Assembly (NCBI GenBank): GCA_028290765.1
Contig: JAQGJF010000533.1
Coordinates: forward strand, 1 to 6,253
Origin: Tardiphaga sp.
GTDB taxonomy: Bacteria > Pseudomonadota > Alphaproteobacteria > Rhizobiales > Xanthobacteraceae
Reading direction: 5' to 3'
DNA: 6,253 bases
The notes below the pieces were generated by a model. That model saw only the letters and a list, made by a program, of their open reading frames with translations, did no database searches and was not told the origin of the DNA. Each line of letters starts with the position of its first letter. Position 1 is the first letter of the stretch. Below, piece by piece: positions 5,080 through 6,253 of this stretch. The position numbers were made by a program, and so were the translations under genes.

Positions 5080-5517
5080 TTACTCCTTCTTCCGCGCGAC
5101 GTGGAACGTCGCGTTGGCGCGGGCGCAGGTCACTCCGTCTGCTGTCACGACGCATTGTGCGAAGCAGAGCGTTCCGCCGGTCTTGATCACGTCGGTTTCG
5201 ACCTGGAGCCATTGCCCGATCTGCGCCGGGCCGATGAAATCGATCGACAGGTTGACCGTGAGCAGCCGCGCGCCGCCGCCCAGTTTCACGCCGCAGCACA
5301 GCCCCATGGCGTTATCGGCCAGCGTCGTGATCAACCCGCCATGCGCCAGCCCGCGCGAATTGGTATGCGGCGCGGCGATGCGCAAGCCGATGATGACGGC
5401 CTCGTCGGTCCGCTTCGAATAGATCGGCTCCCACGGCTCGGTGAGCGGACTGCGCCGGAAATGCCGCTCGAAACCTTCGGGGATGTCGGGTGTGGTCATG
5501 CCACCATTGAACGCCAT
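5080..5517 (-). CDS. PaaI-family hotdog thioesterase
   Basis: A 145-residue cytoplasmic single-domain hotdog protein, likely hydrolysing an acyl- or aryl-CoA thioester; the substrate cannot be read from sequence. The active-site region is H51-T-N53-S-R-G56-L-A-H59-G60-G61-L-I-T-T-L-A-D68, the standard N/G-x-x-H-G-G-x6-D pattern of the PaaI group. The T-V-N-L-S-I-D-F strand and A-R-A-N-A-T-F-H-V end follow as expected. Start is uncertain: ATG 5517 gives the full frame, while ATG 5499 (M-T-T-P-D-I-P-E-G-F) fits my memory of homologues; neither has a good ribosome binding site. It lies 30 bp downstream of the second GST gene on the same strand, so the two are probably co-transcribed. Confidence 0.9.
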   Translation of the reverse strand: MAFNGGMTTPDIPEGFERHFRRSPLTEPWEPIYSKRTDEAVIIGLRIAAPHTNSRGLAHGGLITTLADNAMGLCCGVKLGGGARLLTVNLSIDFIGPAQIGQWLQVETDVIKTGGTLCFAQCVVTADGVTCARANATFHVARKKE

Positions 5518-5547
5518 CCCGGCGCGGAATGCACCGCCAACAAAGTT

Positions 5548-6168
5548 TTAAACGTGGTTTTGCGAGGTGTTTGAAGCGGCCGGATCACCCGGCAATTCAT
5601 AGCCGATCGACGACTCGATCTCGATGGTCCGCTGCACCGCGGGTCGCGCCATCATGCGCGCGGCATGCGCATCGAGGTTGGGAAAGGTCCCGGGCCCCAG
5701 CGTCAGCGAACGGCGCAGCCGCCAGTACAGCCGGAACAGATGGATATCGACGATCGAATAGCGTCCCAGCGCCCAGCCTTGGCCGAGCTTTTGATCGGCG
5801 ATGCCATAGACCCGCTCGGCGTATTCCAGTCCCTGTTTACGCGCGGGATGCAGTGTGGAAGCGATGAATGACATCCAGGAAATGGCCTGCGCCTCGGCTT
5901 CGGGATCGTCGCCGGGCAGCAGCGCCGCATCCGCAAAGCGCCTGGCCAGATAGAACAGGATCGCCGCCACTTCCGTCAGCGGACGGCCGTCGATCGTCAG
6001 CGTGGGGACCTTGCCCTCCGGATTGAGGGCGAGAAAGGCGGGCGCACGCTGTTCTTTCCGCGCCCACGAGATCGGCCGCGCTTCGAAGGGAGTGCCGATC
6101 TCATGAAACGCAATGTGCACCGCCATCGAACTCGAGCCGGGTGCGAAGTACAAAGTGAGCATGTCCAC
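5548..6168 (-). CDS. Glutathione S-transferase family protein, beta-class-like
   Basis: A 206-residue cytoplasmic GST, not closely similar to the gene at 1668. The N-domain opens L-T-L-Y-F-A-P-G-S-S-S-M-A; bacterial beta-class enzymes have P-G-A-C-S there, so their catalytic cysteine is replaced by Ser (S13). The N-domain also shows the cis-proline P55 (G-K-V-P-T-L) and E66 in L-T-E-V-A-A-I. The C-domain contains Y137-S-I-V-D141, the S-x-x-D N-capping box. Likely role is glutathione conjugation or thiol chemistry on an unknown substrate. Two starts compete: GTG 6168 lies 4 nt from AAGGAG (6173-6178), ATG 6162 lies 10 nt from it. The ATG gives the usual family N-terminus (M-L-T-L-Y). The thioesterase gene follows after 30 bp. 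Confidence 0.9.
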   Translation of the reverse strand: MDMLTLYFAPGSSSMAVHIAFHEIGTPFEARPISWARKEQRAPAFLALNPEGKVPTLTIDGRPLTEVAAILFYLARRFADAALLPGDDPEAEAQAISWMSFIASTLHPARKQGLEYAERVYGIADQKLGQGWALGRYSIVDIHLFRLYWRLRRSLTLGPGTFPNLDAHAARMMARPAVQRTIEIESSIGYELPGDPAASNTSQNHV

Positions 6169-6172
6169 TCGT

Positions 6173-6178
6173 CTCCTT
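6173..6178 (-). promoter_or_regulatory. Ribosome binding site of the beta-class-like GST gene
   Basis: AAGGAG on the minus strand. It is 4 nt from GTG 6168 and 10 nt from ATG 6162, so it supports a start here but does not settle which codon is used. Confidence 0.65.
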
Positions 6179-6204
6179 GTTCGTCGTCTGCGCCGTCCGC
6201 CTTC

Positions 6205-6253
6205 ACCTCGCCCCGCTTGCGGGGAGAGGTCGGCTTGCGCGCGTCAGCGCGCG
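6205..6253. repeat. GC-rich palindromic repeat, cut by the window end
   Basis: First hairpin: ACCTCGCCCCGC (6205-6216), loop TT, GCGGGGAGAGGT (6219-6230), with one mismatch in 12 pairs. Second hairpin: CGCGCG (6238-6243), loop TCAG, CGCGCG (6248-6253), running off the window. The sequence around GCTTGCGGGGAGAGGT matches an intergenic repeat I recall as highly abundant in Bradyrhizobium and Rhodopseudomonas, where an outer arm closes further downstream. It lies upstream of the GST gene at 6168. Confidence 0.65.

Overview
The window reads as chromosomal DNA of a GC-rich alphaproteobacterium, most likely Bradyrhizobium or a close relative (Rhodopseudomonas, Afipia, other Nitrobacteraceae). This placement rests on recognising gene types and two intergenic palindromic repeats typical of that group (about 1552-1654 and 6205-6253); no search was run. 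No rRNA, tRNA, CRISPR array, transposase or phage gene was found.

Layout: (1) 1-363 (+), the end of an unrecognised hypothetical protein. (2) 399-1485 (-), a WYL-domain YafY-type regulator followed by a small CxxCxxCC (YkgJ-type) cysteine-cluster protein. (3) 1486-3391, the most unusual part: a metaxin/FAXC-like glutathione S-transferase (GST) gene, a DUF1127 small protein, a frameshifted small membrane protein on the opposite strand, and a shrunken GST paralogue. (4) 3420-5055, a PNPOx-like flavin-fold protein divergent from a LysR regulator. (5) 5080-6168 (-), a PaaI-type hotdog thioesterase downstream of a second, unrelated GST, probably co-transcribed. (6) 6205-6253, a palindromic repeat cut by the window end.

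The main observation is a 22-bp imperfect palindrome, TGCTGACA-N6-TGGCAGCA. It occurs three times, upstream of the GST gene, the DUF1127 gene and the GST remnant. In all three copies a TAGYTT hexamer follows after exactly 9 nt. The first copy lies in the gap between the GST and the divergent YafY-type regulator, 29 bp from that regulator's start codon. The simplest reading is a small local regulon controlled by this regulator, with possible autoregulation; that assignment is inference. A double-hairpin repeat begins directly after the conserved hexamer upstream of the intact GST and lengthens its probable leader by about 100 nt. The remnant GST has lost about 46 internal residues in frame and all of its C-terminal half, yet keeps the operator-like site, a good ribosome binding site and an open frame.
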